The notes: generated from the sequence alone by a model not told the origin. Shown: positions 18,564 to 27,151, numbered from the stretch's first letter. The stretch is DNA of 64,000 bases from Sphingomonadales bacterium (GCA_013297725.1 JAAFIB010000003.1:36047-100046), one strand, 5' to 3'. A program made the numbers and translations.

Positions 18564-19568
18564 ATGATATTCGCAGCAGCCGTAAACGGCCCATCATTTC
18601 TTGGCTATGACGTCTACACCGCAGGCACAATATTGCTGGCAGTAGCGACGGGGACCGCATTGCTGGCCTTCTATGGCGCCATTAAAATGAAAGATCCGAT
18701 GGCCAAGCGGGTTAAATCGCTTGTCGAACGGCGCGAACAGTTGAAGGCAGGTATCACCGCATCGACATCAAAAAAGCGGGCAAAGCTGGTCCGTAGTACT
18801 AACGCTACTGATCAGATGCGGCAGTGGCTATCTTCAATGAAGGTCCTGCAAGAAGGCCAGGTAAAAGAAGTTCAGCAAAAACTCGCACAGGCAGGAATTC
18901 GGCGTAAAGAGCTTGCCGTCATCATTATTTTTGGTCGCCTTATCGGCCCCATCGTGGTCGGTGGCGGTCTTGCCATCTGGATATATGCCATGGGTGGGCT
19001 GGCAGATTGGACACCTTTCAAAAAATTCGGAACCTTCGCTGCCGGAACCATTTTTGGTTACAAGGCTGGCGACATCTACTTGCAGAACATAATCAACAAG
19101 CGTTCTGATGCGATCCGAAAAGGGCTTCCCGACGCTCTCGACTTGTTGGTTATTTGCGCCGAAGCAGGCCTTACCGTCGATGCGGCATTTAATCGTGTGG
19201 CAAAAGAACTTGGGCGTGGATATCCAGAGCTAGGCGACGAATTTGCACTTGCAGCGATTGAACTGGGGTTTTTGACCGAACGTCGCATGGCATTTGAAAA
19301 TCTGGCGTATCGCGTATCGCTAGATGCAGTCCGCGGTGTGGTAACAACGATGATTCAAACCGAAAAATATGGTACTCCATTGGCGTCAGCATTGCGCGTC
19401 CTATCTGCTGAGTTCCGTAACGACCGAATGATGCGTGCCGAGGAAAAAGCTGCACGGCTTCCAGCCATTATGACTGTGCCGTTGATCCTTTTCATTCTAC
19501 CCACGCTATTTATCGTAATTTTGGGACCAGCAGCGTGCTCGATTAGCGACGCATTCGCAGCAAAATAG
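18564..19568 (+). CDS. tadC: Tad inner-membrane platform protein TadC
   Basis: This is the second T2SSF-domain platform protein. The 334-residue form starting at ATG 18564 is preferred over an in-frame TTG at 18549, because a TGGGACAG stretch identical to the one before tadB lies at the right distance. The F domain shows 'GLPDALDLLVICAEAGLTVD' and 'YGTPLASALRVLSAEFRNDR'; membrane helices are at about 10-30, 120-165 and the C-terminus. It is the last Tad gene; no TadD/TadE/TadF-type genes follow. Confidence 0.94.
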   Translation: MIFAAAVNGPSFLGYDVYTAGTILLAVATGTALLAFYGAIKMKDPMAKRVKSLVERREQLKAGITASTSKKRAKLVRSTNATDQMRQWLSSMKVLQEGQVKEVQQKLAQAGIRRKELAVIIIFGRLIGPIVVGGGLAIWIYAMGGLADWTPFKKFGTFAAGTIFGYKAGDIYLQNIINKRSDAIRKGLPDALDLLVICAEAGLTVDAAFNRVAKELGRGYPELGDEFALAAIELGFLTERRMAFENLAYRVSLDAVRGVVTTMIQTEKYGTPLASALRVLSAEFRNDRMMRAEEKAARLPAIMTVPLILFILPTLFIVILGPAACSISDAFAAK

Positions 19569-19578
19569 CAAGAATTTC

Positions 19579-19618
19579 AAGAAGTCGTAGCGGCTAAGCT
19601 AAGCGGCCACGACTTCTT
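19579..19618. terminator. Shared terminator-like hairpin between tadC and the FAH gene
   Basis: A 10-bp perfect outer stem (AAGAAGTCGT, 19579-19588; ACGACTTCTT, 19609-19618) with a partly paired inner part lies between the convergent tadC and FAH-family genes. The right arm is the last coding part of the minus-strand gene, so its final codons and stop are inside the stem. It could act in both directions. T runs are weak. Confidence 0.55.
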
Positions 19619-20606
19619 GTTCAATAACGCCAAAAATAGGGTGATGACGCTCATCCTCCATCCAGATGCGCACGCTATCGCCGGGTTTCATGAACGGCGT
19701 TTCTGCTTTCCCGCTTTGGATTGTCTCGATGGTCCGCACTTCGGCAAGGCAGCTGTAGCCCACGCCGCCTTCGCTAATTGGTGTACCGGGGCCGCCATCT
19801 GAACCACGATTGGAAACGGTACCGGAACCAATAATGGTTCCTGCCCCCAAGTGACGGGTCTTTGCAGCATGAGCGATAAGCTGGCCAAAATCGAAGGTCA
19901 TATCGACACCTGCATCCGCCCGCCCAAGCGGCGCGCCATTAAGGTCAACGCACAATGCGCCGGACAGCTTGCCATTGCTCCAGCGATCACCAAGCGCTTC
20001 TGGCGTGACGAATACTGGTGAAAAGGCACTGGCAGGTTTTGATTGAAAAAAGCCAAAGCCCTTGGCCAATTCATCGGGAATAAGACCGCGCAACGACACG
20101 TCGTTGGTCAGGCCAACCAGCAGGATGTAATCCTTTGCAGCTTCGGCGCTAATCCCCATAGCGACGTCGCCGGTTACAACAACAACCTCGGCCTCCATGT
20201 CACAGCCCCATGCAACATCGCCCAAGGGGATTGGATCGCGTGGCCCCAGAAACCCGTCTGAGCCGCCCTGATACATCAACGGATCGTGCCAGAAACTTTC
20301 CGGCATCTCTGCATTCCGTGCCTGTCGTACCAGCGCAACATGGTTCACATAGGCCGACCCATCCGCCCATTGAAAAGCGCGCGGCAAAGGCGATGCAGCA
20401 TCATGTTCATGAAAACGCTCACGCGGAATCACATTGTGTTCAAGATCAGTCGCCAATGCCTCCAACTTCGGCGATATGCGCTGCCAATCATCAAGCGCGC
20501 TTTGCAATGTTGGCGCGATATGATCGGCGTCAGCATACCAGGCCAGATCATTCGATACGACAACCAGCTTTCCGTCACGACCGTGTTTCAGCGATGCGAG
20601 TTTCAT
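19599..20606 (-). CDS. Fumarylacetoacetate hydrolase family protein
   Basis: Fumarylacetoacetase splits fumarylacetoacetate to fumarate and acetoacetate, the last step of tyrosine breakdown. The 335-residue protein has the FAH-fold metal-site region 'DMEAEVVVVTGDVAMG' (acidic ligands), 'VGLTNDVSLRGL', and 'GAGTIIGSGTVSNRG'. The hppD and maiA genes nearby support the tyrosine role, though the wider family also includes other C-C bond hydrolases. It is separated from the other pathway genes by the C13 peptidase gene on the plus strand. Confidence 0.88.
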   Translation of the reverse strand: MKLASLKHGRDGKLVVVSNDLAWYADADHIAPTLQSALDDWQRISPKLEALATDLEHNVIPRERFHEHDAASPLPRAFQWADGSAYVNHVALVRQARNAEMPESFWHDPLMYQGGSDGFLGPRDPIPLGDVAWGCDMEAEVVVVTGDVAMGISAEAAKDYILLVGLTNDVSLRGLIPDELAKGFGFFQSKPASAFSPVFVTPEALGDRWSNGKLSGALCVDLNGAPLGRADAGVDMTFDFGQLIAHAAKTRHLGAGTIIGSGTVSNRGSDGGPGTPISEGGVGYSCLAEVRTIETIQSGKAETPFMKPGDSVRIWMEDERHHPIFGVIEQEVVAA

Positions 20607-20695
20607 GTAAATCCTTTCAGTTGCAGTAGCATCATGACCGCATTATCCCTTACCTGCAACGGGCAGCGAAACTTTGTCCGTAGGAGAAATGGGTA

Positions 20696-21619
20696 ATGCG
20701 GAAAACCAGCGTTATTTCGGCCGCTTCGATGCTGCTGTTCCTTGCCACTGCGTCATCGGCACAAGTGAACGAATCGATGGCGATAAACGGCTGGTCGATG
20801 GAACAGAATCGCACGCCCGCATGGCATTTGGCGCAGCATGAGAAGCTGACCACTGCGCTCGCCAAAATTGCTCCGCAACGCAAAGGCGTCGTTGATGCTT
20901 ATGTCGTTGTGATCGGGCTCGATTCCGATCCAGTATTTAAAAAGGAAACGGCAGAGGTTCTAAACGTGCTGCAACGCCGTTTCGGTGCCACCACGCGTTC
21001 TTTGCGTCTCGCCGCTGGATCAAGCATAGAAGCAGGCGATGCACCGCAAGGGTCGCCTTCAAATCTTGCGATTGCGCTCGCCTCAATTGCGAAAAAGATG
21101 GATCTGAAAGAGGACGTTCTTGTCTTTTATTCGACCTCACACGGAGACAAAAAGCTCGGCTTAGTTTACCGGGATGGTGAAAATGGCTTTGGCATGATTG
21201 CACCGAAACGACTAAAATCGCTGCTTGACGAGCTTGATTTCAAACGTCGTATCTTGCTTCTGTCGGCCTGTTACTCCGGCGTATTTGTGCCCGAGCTGGC
21301 CGATGATCACAGCGTGATTGTGACCGCTGCATCATCCAGTCGACCATCCTTTGGTTGCACACCGGGGAATGATTGGACGTTTTTCGGCGATGCTTTGGTG
21401 AACAATGCGATGCGCAAATCGCAACCGATGGCCAAAGCGACCGACGAAGCCACCGGTCTGATCAGCATTTGGGAATCCAAATTAGGTTTGCAAGCATCGA
21501 ACCCGCAAGTGTCCATCGGTGAAGACACTGCAAAGTGGCTAACCGCGCTAGAGGCACAAATGCCGACAACCGAAACCGCCAAAGTCGGGAGGCCTGCGAT
21601 AGAGACGTCGTTCGATTAA
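20696..21619 (+). CDS. Secreted C13-family (legumain/caspase-like) cysteine peptidase
   Basis: The 307-residue protein has a signal peptide (cut near 'ASSAQ', residue 22) and a caspase-like core. The catalytic pair appears to be H149 in 'VLVFYSTSHGDKKLG' and C192 in 'RILLLSACYSGVF', each after a hydrophobic strand, as in clan CD peptidases of family C13. Bacterial C13 proteins are poorly characterised. It is likely periplasmic. It lies between two minus-strand tyrosine genes and is divergent from the FAH gene (89 bases). An AGGAG-like site precedes the start. Confidence 0.82.
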   Translation: MRKTSVISAASMLLFLATASSAQVNESMAINGWSMEQNRTPAWHLAQHEKLTTALAKIAPQRKGVVDAYVVVIGLDSDPVFKKETAEVLNVLQRRFGATTRSLRLAAGSSIEAGDAPQGSPSNLAIALASIAKKMDLKEDVLVFYSTSHGDKKLGLVYRDGENGFGMIAPKRLKSLLDELDFKRRILLLSACYSGVFVPELADDHSVIVTAASSSRPSFGCTPGNDWTFFGDALVNNAMRKSQPMAKATDEATGLISIWESKLGLQASNPQVSIGEDTAKWLTALEAQMPTTETAKVGRPAIETSFD

Positions 21620-21623
21620 CAGA

Positions 21624-22178
21624 CTACTCAGACGCTGCCAGCGGATCGTTGTGCAGCCATTCGGCATGACGCGGCGCTGTTTTGGTCTTGGACCAATCAT
21701 CCAGCATTAGCGGTGCAACGCGCTTTAACTCCGCATATTGCTCGTCCGTTCCAATGTCGCAGGCGAGTTCCAGCCGGTGGCCATTGGGATCAAAGAAATA
21801 AATTGACCTGAAAATGCCGTGAAACGTCGGCCCGATTACATCCACGCCTTGCGCCTCGATATGCTCTTTTGCCGCCTTTAACATGTCAAAGTCTGCAACC
21901 TTAAATGCCAGATGCTGCACCCAGGCTGGCGTCTTTTCATCGCGGCCCATTTCTGGCTGATTGGGAAGTTCAAAAAAAGCCAGCACATTGCCGCCGCCGC
22001 ATTCTAGAAAGATGTGCATATAGGGATCATATTCGCCGGTTGACGGCACATGATCCTCTGCAAATGCTGTGGTGTAAGTGAACCCGAGCACCCGGTCATA
22101 CCACTCAACGGTCGCCTTGGCATCTTTGCAGCGATAAGCGACGTGGTGGATGCGGTCTGTTTTAAAGGGGACAGTCAT
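21624..22178 (-). CDS. VOC-superfamily (glyoxalase/extradiol dioxygenase fold) protein
   Basis: The 184-residue single-module protein has the full set of VOC metal-ligand positions: H12 in 'IHHVAYRC', E70 in 'LAFFELP', H89 in 'VQHLAFKV' and E137 in 'NGHRLELA'. The fold serves glyoxalases, dioxygenases and resistance proteins, so the reaction cannot be fixed. The start overlaps the hppD stop by 4 bases, so the two are coupled. No homogentisate 1,2-dioxygenase is seen in the window, and this enzyme occupies the position next to hppD; a role in the same pathway is inferred. Confidence 0.82.
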   Translation of the reverse strand: MTVPFKTDRIHHVAYRCKDAKATVEWYDRVLGFTYTTAFAEDHVPSTGEYDPYMHIFLECGGGNVLAFFELPNQPEMGRDEKTPAWVQHLAFKVADFDMLKAAKEHIEAQGVDVIGPTFHGIFRSIYFFDPNGHRLELACDIGTDEQYAELKRVAPLMLDDWSKTKTAPRHAEWLHNDPLAASE

Positions 22179-23269
22179 TCGGCAACCTCCAATACGCCGC
22201 GTTCAATTTGATCGCGTTCGATGCTTTCAAACAGCGCCTTAAAATTGCCCTCGCCAAAGCCTTCGTCGCCGCGGCGCTGGATAAATTCAAAAAACACAGG
22301 CCCGATTTCGGGCTGGGCAAAGATTTGCAGCAGCAACCGCGGCTTACCGCCATCGGTTGTGCCATCAAGCAAAATGCCGCGCGCTTTTAATTCTTCGGTT
22401 GGCTCGCCATGGCCGGGCAAGCGTTCCTGCAGCATGGTATAATAGGTCTCGGGCGGCGAGGTCATGAAGTTGACACCGCGACTTTTCAAATTGTCGTAGC
22501 AGCCAAGCAAATCGTCACAAATTAGCGCGATGTGCTGAATGCCTTCGCCGTTGTAGGCTCGCAGATACTCCTCAATCTGTCCGCCCCCTGCTTTTCCCTC
22601 TTCATTCAATGGGATGCGGATTTTGCCATCGGGCGCGGTCATCGCTTTCGATGTCAGCCCGGTATACTCGCCCTTAATGTCGAAAAAGCGGATTTCGCGG
22701 AAGTTGAAGATCCGTTCGTACCACCCTGCCCAATGCGCCATGCGGCCGCCGTAAACATTATGCGTCAGATGGTCGATTTTCTGGAAACCGGCCCCGACCG
22801 GAAAATGTTCAGCGCCGGGCAGATATTCGAAATCAATGTCATAGATCGATAGCGCATCGGGATTATCAAGCGTTGCATAGCGGTCCACCAGATAGATAAA
22901 TGCACCGCCAATGCCTTTGATCGCCGGGATGCGTAGTTCCATAACACCGGTTTTGCTCTCAACGGGTTCTGCCCCGCGCTTGATCGCCTCATCATAAGCC
23001 TTGGCGGCGTCTTTGACGCGGAACGCCATGCCGCACGCCGATGCACCATGTTCTTGCGCGAAATAAGCAGCGGGGCTGCGTGGTTCGTAGTTGGCGATCA
23101 GGTTAATCTCGCCCTGCCGCCACAAATGCACGTCTTTTGACCGGTGCTGCGCCACTTTGGTGAAGCCCATGCAGGTGAATACAGGTTCCAATACGCCTTT
23201 TTCCGGAGCGGTGAATTCGACAAATTCAAAGCCATCAAGGCCTAGCGGGTTATCGAACAGATCGGTCAT
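22175..23269 (-). CDS. hppD: 4-hydroxyphenylpyruvate dioxygenase
   Basis: HppD converts 4-hydroxyphenylpyruvate to homogentisate using Fe(II) and O2. The 364-residue protein has both VOC modules and the iron triad in the second: H167 ('[12 protein letters not shown]'), H246 ('[11 protein letters not shown]') and E328 ('[12 protein letters not shown]'). Length and motifs match the bacterial enzyme. Two inverted repeats lie just upstream (23291-23316 and 23320-23337), and a MarR-family gene is the next gene upstream, so MarR control of hppD is likely. Confidence 0.96.
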   Translation of the reverse strand: MTDLFDNPLGLDGFEFVEFTAPEKGVLEPVFTCMGFTKVAQHRSKDVHLWRQGEINLIANYEPRSPAAYFAQEHGASACGMAFRVKDAAKAYDEAIKRGAEPVESKTGVMELRIPAIKGIGGAFIYLVDRYATLDNPDALSIYDIDFEYLPGAEHFPVGAGFQKIDHLTHNVYGGRMAHWAGWYERIFNFREIRFFDIKGEYTGLTSKAMTAPDGKIRIPLNEEGKAGGGQIEEYLRAYNGEGIQHIALICDDLLGCYDNLKSRGVNFMTSPPETYYTMLQERLPGHGEPTEELKARGILLDGTTDGGKPRLLLQIFAQPEIGPVFFEFIQRRGDEGFGEGNFKALFESIERDQIERGVLEVAE

Positions 23270-23290
23270 TGTTGCGGCTCCAAAGTTTCC

Positions 23291-23316
23291 AAAGGTCTCA
23301 CCTAAACGAGACCTTT
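23291..23316 (-). promoter_or_regulatory. Perfect 9-bp inverted repeat in the hppD leader
   Basis: AAAGGTCTC (23291-23299) and GAGACCTTT (23308-23316) are exact reverse complements with 8 bases between. The element ends 22 bases from the hppD start codon. It could be an operator half-site pair or a leader-RNA hairpin near the ribosome site. Seen directly; the role is inferred. Confidence 0.5.
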
Positions 23317-23319
23317 CAA

Positions 23320-23337
23320 GTTACCGAATTTAGTAAC
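23320..23337 (-). promoter_or_regulatory. Likely MarR-type operator upstream of hppD
   Basis: An 18-bp palindrome, GTTAC-8-GTAAC with AATT at the centre, matches its reverse complement at 14 of 18 bases. Size and symmetry are typical of MarR-family operators. It lies between the marR-like gene and hppD, 51 bases from the hppD start. No second copy was noticed upstream of maiA or the FAH gene. Confidence 0.55.
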
Positions 23338-23360
23338 AAATGATACTAGTTTACGCAACC

Positions 23361-23816
23361 TTATAGTTTGATCGACACTGCCTTTGCCCGAAGCCGTTCC
23401 AGAATATCGGCTAAAACCCTGGCCTCATCCACGCTTAACACCGTTTCCAACTCGTCTTCGACAGACACAGCCAGTGGCACGATCTGGTCATAGAGCTCGC
23501 GCCCGACAGCGGTCAGCGCGAGGTGATGCGAGCGGCCATCGGTTTCATTCGGCGCGCGGCCGATCAAACCACGTTCAACCAAAGCTTTTGATGCGCGGTT
23601 GACCGTCACCTTGTCCATCGCAGTTGCGGCAACCAGTTCGCGCTGTGTGACCGATGCCCGCTCCCCCAACACTGCCATCACGCGCCATTCGGGAATTTTC
23701 AGGCCAAAACGCCCATGATAACTGCGCGCGATCAGGTCGCTAACCGCATTCGAGGTGATCGAAAGCTGATATGGCAGGAAGTTAGATAGTGTGAGTTTGT
23801 TTTCAGGCACAGTCAA
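23361..23816 (-). CDS. MarR-family transcriptional regulator
   Basis: The 151-residue protein has the winged-helix fold of MarR dimers: a helix-turn-helix with 'VTQRELVAATAMDKVTVNRA' (about 55-75), a wing with 'GLIGRAPNETDGRSHHLALT', and flanking dimer helices. MarR proteins usually repress nearby genes and release DNA when they bind an aromatic ligand. It lies 3 bases after the receptor gene and 91 bases before hppD, so a tyrosine-pathway intermediate is a plausible ligand. A palindromic site in that 91-base gap is a likely target. Confidence 0.9.
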   Translation of the reverse strand: MTVPENKLTLSNFLPYQLSITSNAVSDLIARSYHGRFGLKIPEWRVMAVLGERASVTQRELVAATAMDKVTVNRASKALVERGLIGRAPNETDGRSHHLALTAVGRELYDQIVPLAVSVEDELETVLSVDEARVLADILERLRAKAVSIKL

Positions 23817-23819
23817 AGG

Positions 23820-26000
23820 CTAATCAAATTTATAGCTAAGGCCAAGCCAAAGGGTGCGCGGATTGGCACGCTCTATTATGCCAGCAGAGGATATCGCCGC
23901 CTCGACCCGCACATCAAAGAGGTTCTCGCCTCGCAGTTCCACACCCAAACCATTGTCAAAACGGTATCGCAACATGCTGTCCGCCGTCACCGCGTCTTTC
24001 AGGCGGCGGCTATTTGCGTCATCTTCAAACTGGCTGCCAATATAGCGCAGCGTAAAGGCAAATTTCCATTTCTTGTCAAAATCATCAAAGTTCACACCGA
24101 TGTTCGCAAAATGCTTTGGCACTTGCGCAGGACGAAGCCCGTTAAACGGCGCGGCACGCCCGCTAGCCTGCACCTTGCTGTCGACATAGGCATAGCCAAG
24201 ATTGAAATATAGCTCAGGCGTCACCGGATAGAATGCGTCAAACTCCAGACCCTTGCTGACAATCGCATCCAGATTTTGCCGTTGGCGATATGCTCCCCCC
24301 GCCGCCACAAAGCCAACGCCTGGGAAGACGCCTGCCCCCTGCCCCAGGGTGACATTCGCAATGGCATTATCCAGCCGGTTATAAAAGAACGTCAGATTTG
24401 CTCTTCGTTCGCCTGCATCGTTATAGGCAAAGCTAGCCTCCGCACCCTTGATCCGTTCGGGCGAGAGCAGTTCATTGGCAGCAGTAGCATCGGCGCCAAC
24501 ACGGAACGGCCGGTAAAGTTCGTTCAACGTCGGCAGACGCCAGCCAAGATAGCCAGACCCGCGCAGTGTCAACGCATCGGTTAACTCCCAGCCCAGCCCG
24601 ACCCGAGCAGTCCCCTCTGTATCAGCGCGATTGGCGAAACGATCATCTGAGCGCACGGTCCCGCCGATATTCACCTCGCGCCGGAAACCGTTATTGATCT
24701 GCCAGCGGTCAACACGCCCGCCGCCGCTAAGTGTTAGGCCATCTGCTGGCTCAACGCTGCCCTCAAGAAACACTCCGTAGCTGTCGGTTTTCCCACCAGC
24801 GGTGCGAAACCGCGTTGGCAAGCCGCTTACAAAAGTGAAGTTCTCCCGCGTCTCGCCAATCGTCCGCCGCCATTCGCCACCAAGCCGTAATTCGGCGTTG
24901 TCGCCAACTGGAGGGCGGATTTCAAAGCGCAGGCCTAGACCGGTCGAGGGAGTGGCAAACTGATCAAGTGTCGGCGTAACGCTTGAACGATCCGCCGATA
25001 CTGCGCCAAATTGTGAGGAGAATTCGCGTATCTGCAGATATCCAGTCGCTGACCACTGCCAATCGCCTTTGCGCTTTACCACTCGCAGGCTAGCGTCGAC
25101 GCCGCTATTCCGGTTGTCGGAAAAGGCAACGCCCCGCTCTCGCTTGTCGACAAAGCCCCGCAAATTGGCCTGTAACTCGGTATAGGCTGAAAGCGGGGCG
25201 ACCCCGCGCAATGCCAGCCCTGCTTGCTCATAAGGAGCCGCGCGATCCACCAATCCGCGCTGGCTTTCAACGATCGGAAGGAAACCATCGCCGCGCGCAT
25301 AGCTTGCAGAGGCAGAGATACTGCCGCCGCCAATCCTGTCATTGTAGCGCCCTCGGGCCTCAACGCTATTCCTGCTGCCATAAGCGGCAGCTAAATCAGT
25401 GGCCGAGAGGTTCTGTACGCTATCCAGTTCAATCACGCCGGCCAGTGCGCCCGGCCCGGCACTGGGCTGACCACCGCCTTTGCGAATGCGAATGCTGGTA
25501 AGGTTCAGCGCATCATAACCGGGCCAGCTGACCCAGCCACCAAAGGGATCAGCCTGCGGCACATCGTCGAGGAACAGTAGCGCCCGCGATGAGGCATTGC
25601 CGCCTAAACCTCGCAAGGTAACGCCTTGACTGGTCGGATTGGCACTACGCGCATCGGACCGGCGGAATTGTTGCAAACCGGGAACAGTTAGCAGTGCATT
25701 TTCCAGCCGTTCACTTGCTCCCACCGGCAGTCGCGCCCAAAGGGTGGCCTCGGTGACATCGCTTTTCGCATCTGGCAACCGGCCGGTTACAACAATGATA
25801 TCGTCGGCAGAGATCGAGGTAATGCTAATTGGTCCATCATAAACTGATGGCTGAGGCCTAGTCCCGCGAAGTGACTGATCCCGTTCATATTGGTCCACCT
25901 CCTCCTGACAGACAGCATCGCATTCTTGGGCATAAGCGGGCGTCAAGGAACATATGGATAGGGCCGCCAGCGATAATGTTAGCGTAGCGGGTTTCCTCAT
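23820..26000 (-). CDS. TonB-dependent outer-membrane receptor
   Basis: The 726-residue protein has a signal peptide (cut near 'AYAQE', residue 25), an N-terminal extension with a short Cys pair, a TonB-box-like 'DDIIVVTGRLP' near residue 70, a plug domain ('VTLRGLGGNASSRALLFLDD'), then a barrel ending 'TLWLGLSYKFD'. The ligand is unknown. Its 3' neighbour is the MarR gene (3 bases) and its start overlaps maiA by 4 bases, so it is embedded in the tyrosine operon. This context suggests uptake of an aromatic or its iron complex, but this is inference. Confidence 0.9.
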   Translation of the reverse strand: MRKPATLTLSLAALSICSLTPAYAQECDAVCQEEVDQYERDQSLRGTRPQPSVYDGPISITSISADDIIVVTGRLPDAKSDVTEATLWARLPVGASERLENALLTVPGLQQFRRSDARSANPTSQGVTLRGLGGNASSRALLFLDDVPQADPFGGWVSWPGYDALNLTSIRIRKGGGQPSAGPGALAGVIELDSVQNLSATDLAAAYGSRNSVEARGRYNDRIGGGSISASASYARGDGFLPIVESQRGLVDRAAPYEQAGLALRGVAPLSAYTELQANLRGFVDKRERGVAFSDNRNSGVDASLRVVKRKGDWQWSATGYLQIREFSSQFGAVSADRSSVTPTLDQFATPSTGLGLRFEIRPPVGDNAELRLGGEWRRTIGETRENFTFVSGLPTRFRTAGGKTDSYGVFLEGSVEPADGLTLSGGGRVDRWQINNGFRREVNIGGTVRSDDRFANRADTEGTARVGLGWELTDALTLRGSGYLGWRLPTLNELYRPFRVGADATAANELLSPERIKGAEASFAYNDAGERRANLTFFYNRLDNAIANVTLGQGAGVFPGVGFVAAGGAYRQRQNLDAIVSKGLEFDAFYPVTPELYFNLGYAYVDSKVQASGRAAPFNGLRPAQVPKHFANIGVNFDDFDKKWKFAFTLRYIGSQFEDDANSRRLKDAVTADSMLRYRFDNGLGVELRGENLFDVRVEAAISSAGIIERANPRTLWLGLSYKFD

Positions 26001-26629
26001 TCCGGCTTCACCGCATCAGGCGCAGCTTTCGCAAACGCTTCTATCCCCCTCAACACCGCATCAATCCGCACCAGTTTCGGAAATGCCTCCATCGGCGCGT
26101 CAAACCGCCGCGCATTGGCCATTTGCGGCACCAGACAAACATCGGCCAAATTGGGCAGGTCGCTGCCGAACAGGCCGTCTGCCGGGGCCATCGCCTCCAG
26201 CGCGGTAAAGCCCTCGATGATCCAATGGCGATACCAGTCGTCGACCGCTGCCTGATCCTGCCCCATCGTCCCTTGCAGATATCTCAGCACGCGCAGATTA
26301 TTGATCGGATGGATGTCGGCGGCGATCAGCAACGCCTGCGCCAGCGTCTTTGCGCGGATCGCCGGTTCTGGCGAGACCATTTTCGGTTCAGGATATTTCG
26401 CGTCCAAATAGTCAATGATCGCAAGGCTTTGTGTGAGATCATGCCCGTCAATTGACAGCATCGGGACAAAGCCCTGAGGGTTGCGCGCGACATAAGCCGC
26501 CTGTCTATGATCACCATCAAGCAAGCTGGTCGGAACAGCGGTATAGGCCACACCTTTCAGGTTCAGCGCAATGCGGACACGATAGCTGGCGGAAGACCGC
26601 CAATAGTCAAACAGCAATATCTCGTTCAT
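25997..26629 (-). CDS. maiA: Maleylacetoacetate isomerase (zeta-class glutathione transferase)
   Basis: MaiA isomerises maleylacetoacetate to fumarylacetoacetate with glutathione. The 210-residue protein has the zeta-class N-terminal signature 'YWRSSASYRVRIALNLKG' (8-25), with the Ser pair that activates glutathione, and the all-alpha C-terminal domain with 'DIHPINNLRVLRYL'. It is cytoplasmic. It is the first gene of the minus-strand chain maiA, receptor, MarR, hppD, VOC, and overlaps the receptor start by 4 bases. Confidence 0.94.
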   Translation of the reverse strand: MNEILLFDYWRSSASYRVRIALNLKGVAYTAVPTSLLDGDHRQAAYVARNPQGFVPMLSIDGHDLTQSLAIIDYLDAKYPEPKMVSPEPAIRAKTLAQALLIAADIHPINNLRVLRYLQGTMGQDQAAVDDWYRHWIIEGFTALEAMAPADGLFGSDLPNLADVCLVPQMANARRFDAPMEAFPKLVRIDAVLRGIEAFAKAAPDAVKPE

Positions 26630-26712
26630 GCAGAAAGCGATAGCACAGGATAAAGGGCTTGCAACGGCGCGTTCGATGAAAGAACACGCAGCAAGAGTTT
26701 TAGGAGAGAAAT

Positions 26713-27141
26713 ATGCGCACTGCCATCGTTACCGCCACCACCCTAACCGCGATTATCGGTATCACAGTCGCGGCAAATGCCGCTGCAGCATCGATCAAAG
26801 GCCGGTGGACTACCAAGGAAAAGGATTCGGTGATCGAGATTTCGGCCTGCGGTTCCGCGATGTGCGGACGGGTTTCAAAATTCCTGAAAACTCCGCCCGG
26901 CGGTGTCGATCAAAAAGACACGAACAACCCGAATAAGGATTTGCGTAGCCGCAAAATTCTGGGGATCGCGGTTCTACACAGCCTGAAAGCAGACGACAAA
27001 GTGTGGCGCGGCACGATTTACGATCCGCGCAACGGCAAAAGCTATCGCTCTGTTGTGTATTTGCAAAAGAACGGCAATTTGAACGTGAAAGGCTGTATCG
27101 GCCCGATTTGCCAGTCACAGGTTTGGACGCCGGGGGGGTGA
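26713..27141 (+). CDS. Secreted DUF2147-family protein
   Basis: The 142-residue protein has a signal peptide (about residues 1-26, Ala-rich) and a DUF2147-type core: 'IKGRWTTKEKDSVIEISAC' with Cys pairs, 'LGIAVLHSLKADDKVWRGTI' and 'GKSYRSVVYLQKNGNLNVKG'. The family is periplasmic and has no settled biochemical role. An AGGAGAG site precedes the start. It is divergent from maiA and ends 10 bases from the convergent ABC permease gene. Confidence 0.85.
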   Translation: MRTAIVTATTLTAIIGITVAANAAAASIKGRWTTKEKDSVIEISACGSAMCGRVSKFLKTPPGGVDQKDTNNPNKDLRSRKILGIAVLHSLKADDKVWRGTIYDPRNGKSYRSVVYLQKNGNLNVKGCIGPICQSQVWTPGG

Positions 27142-27151
27142 ACGGCGGATG

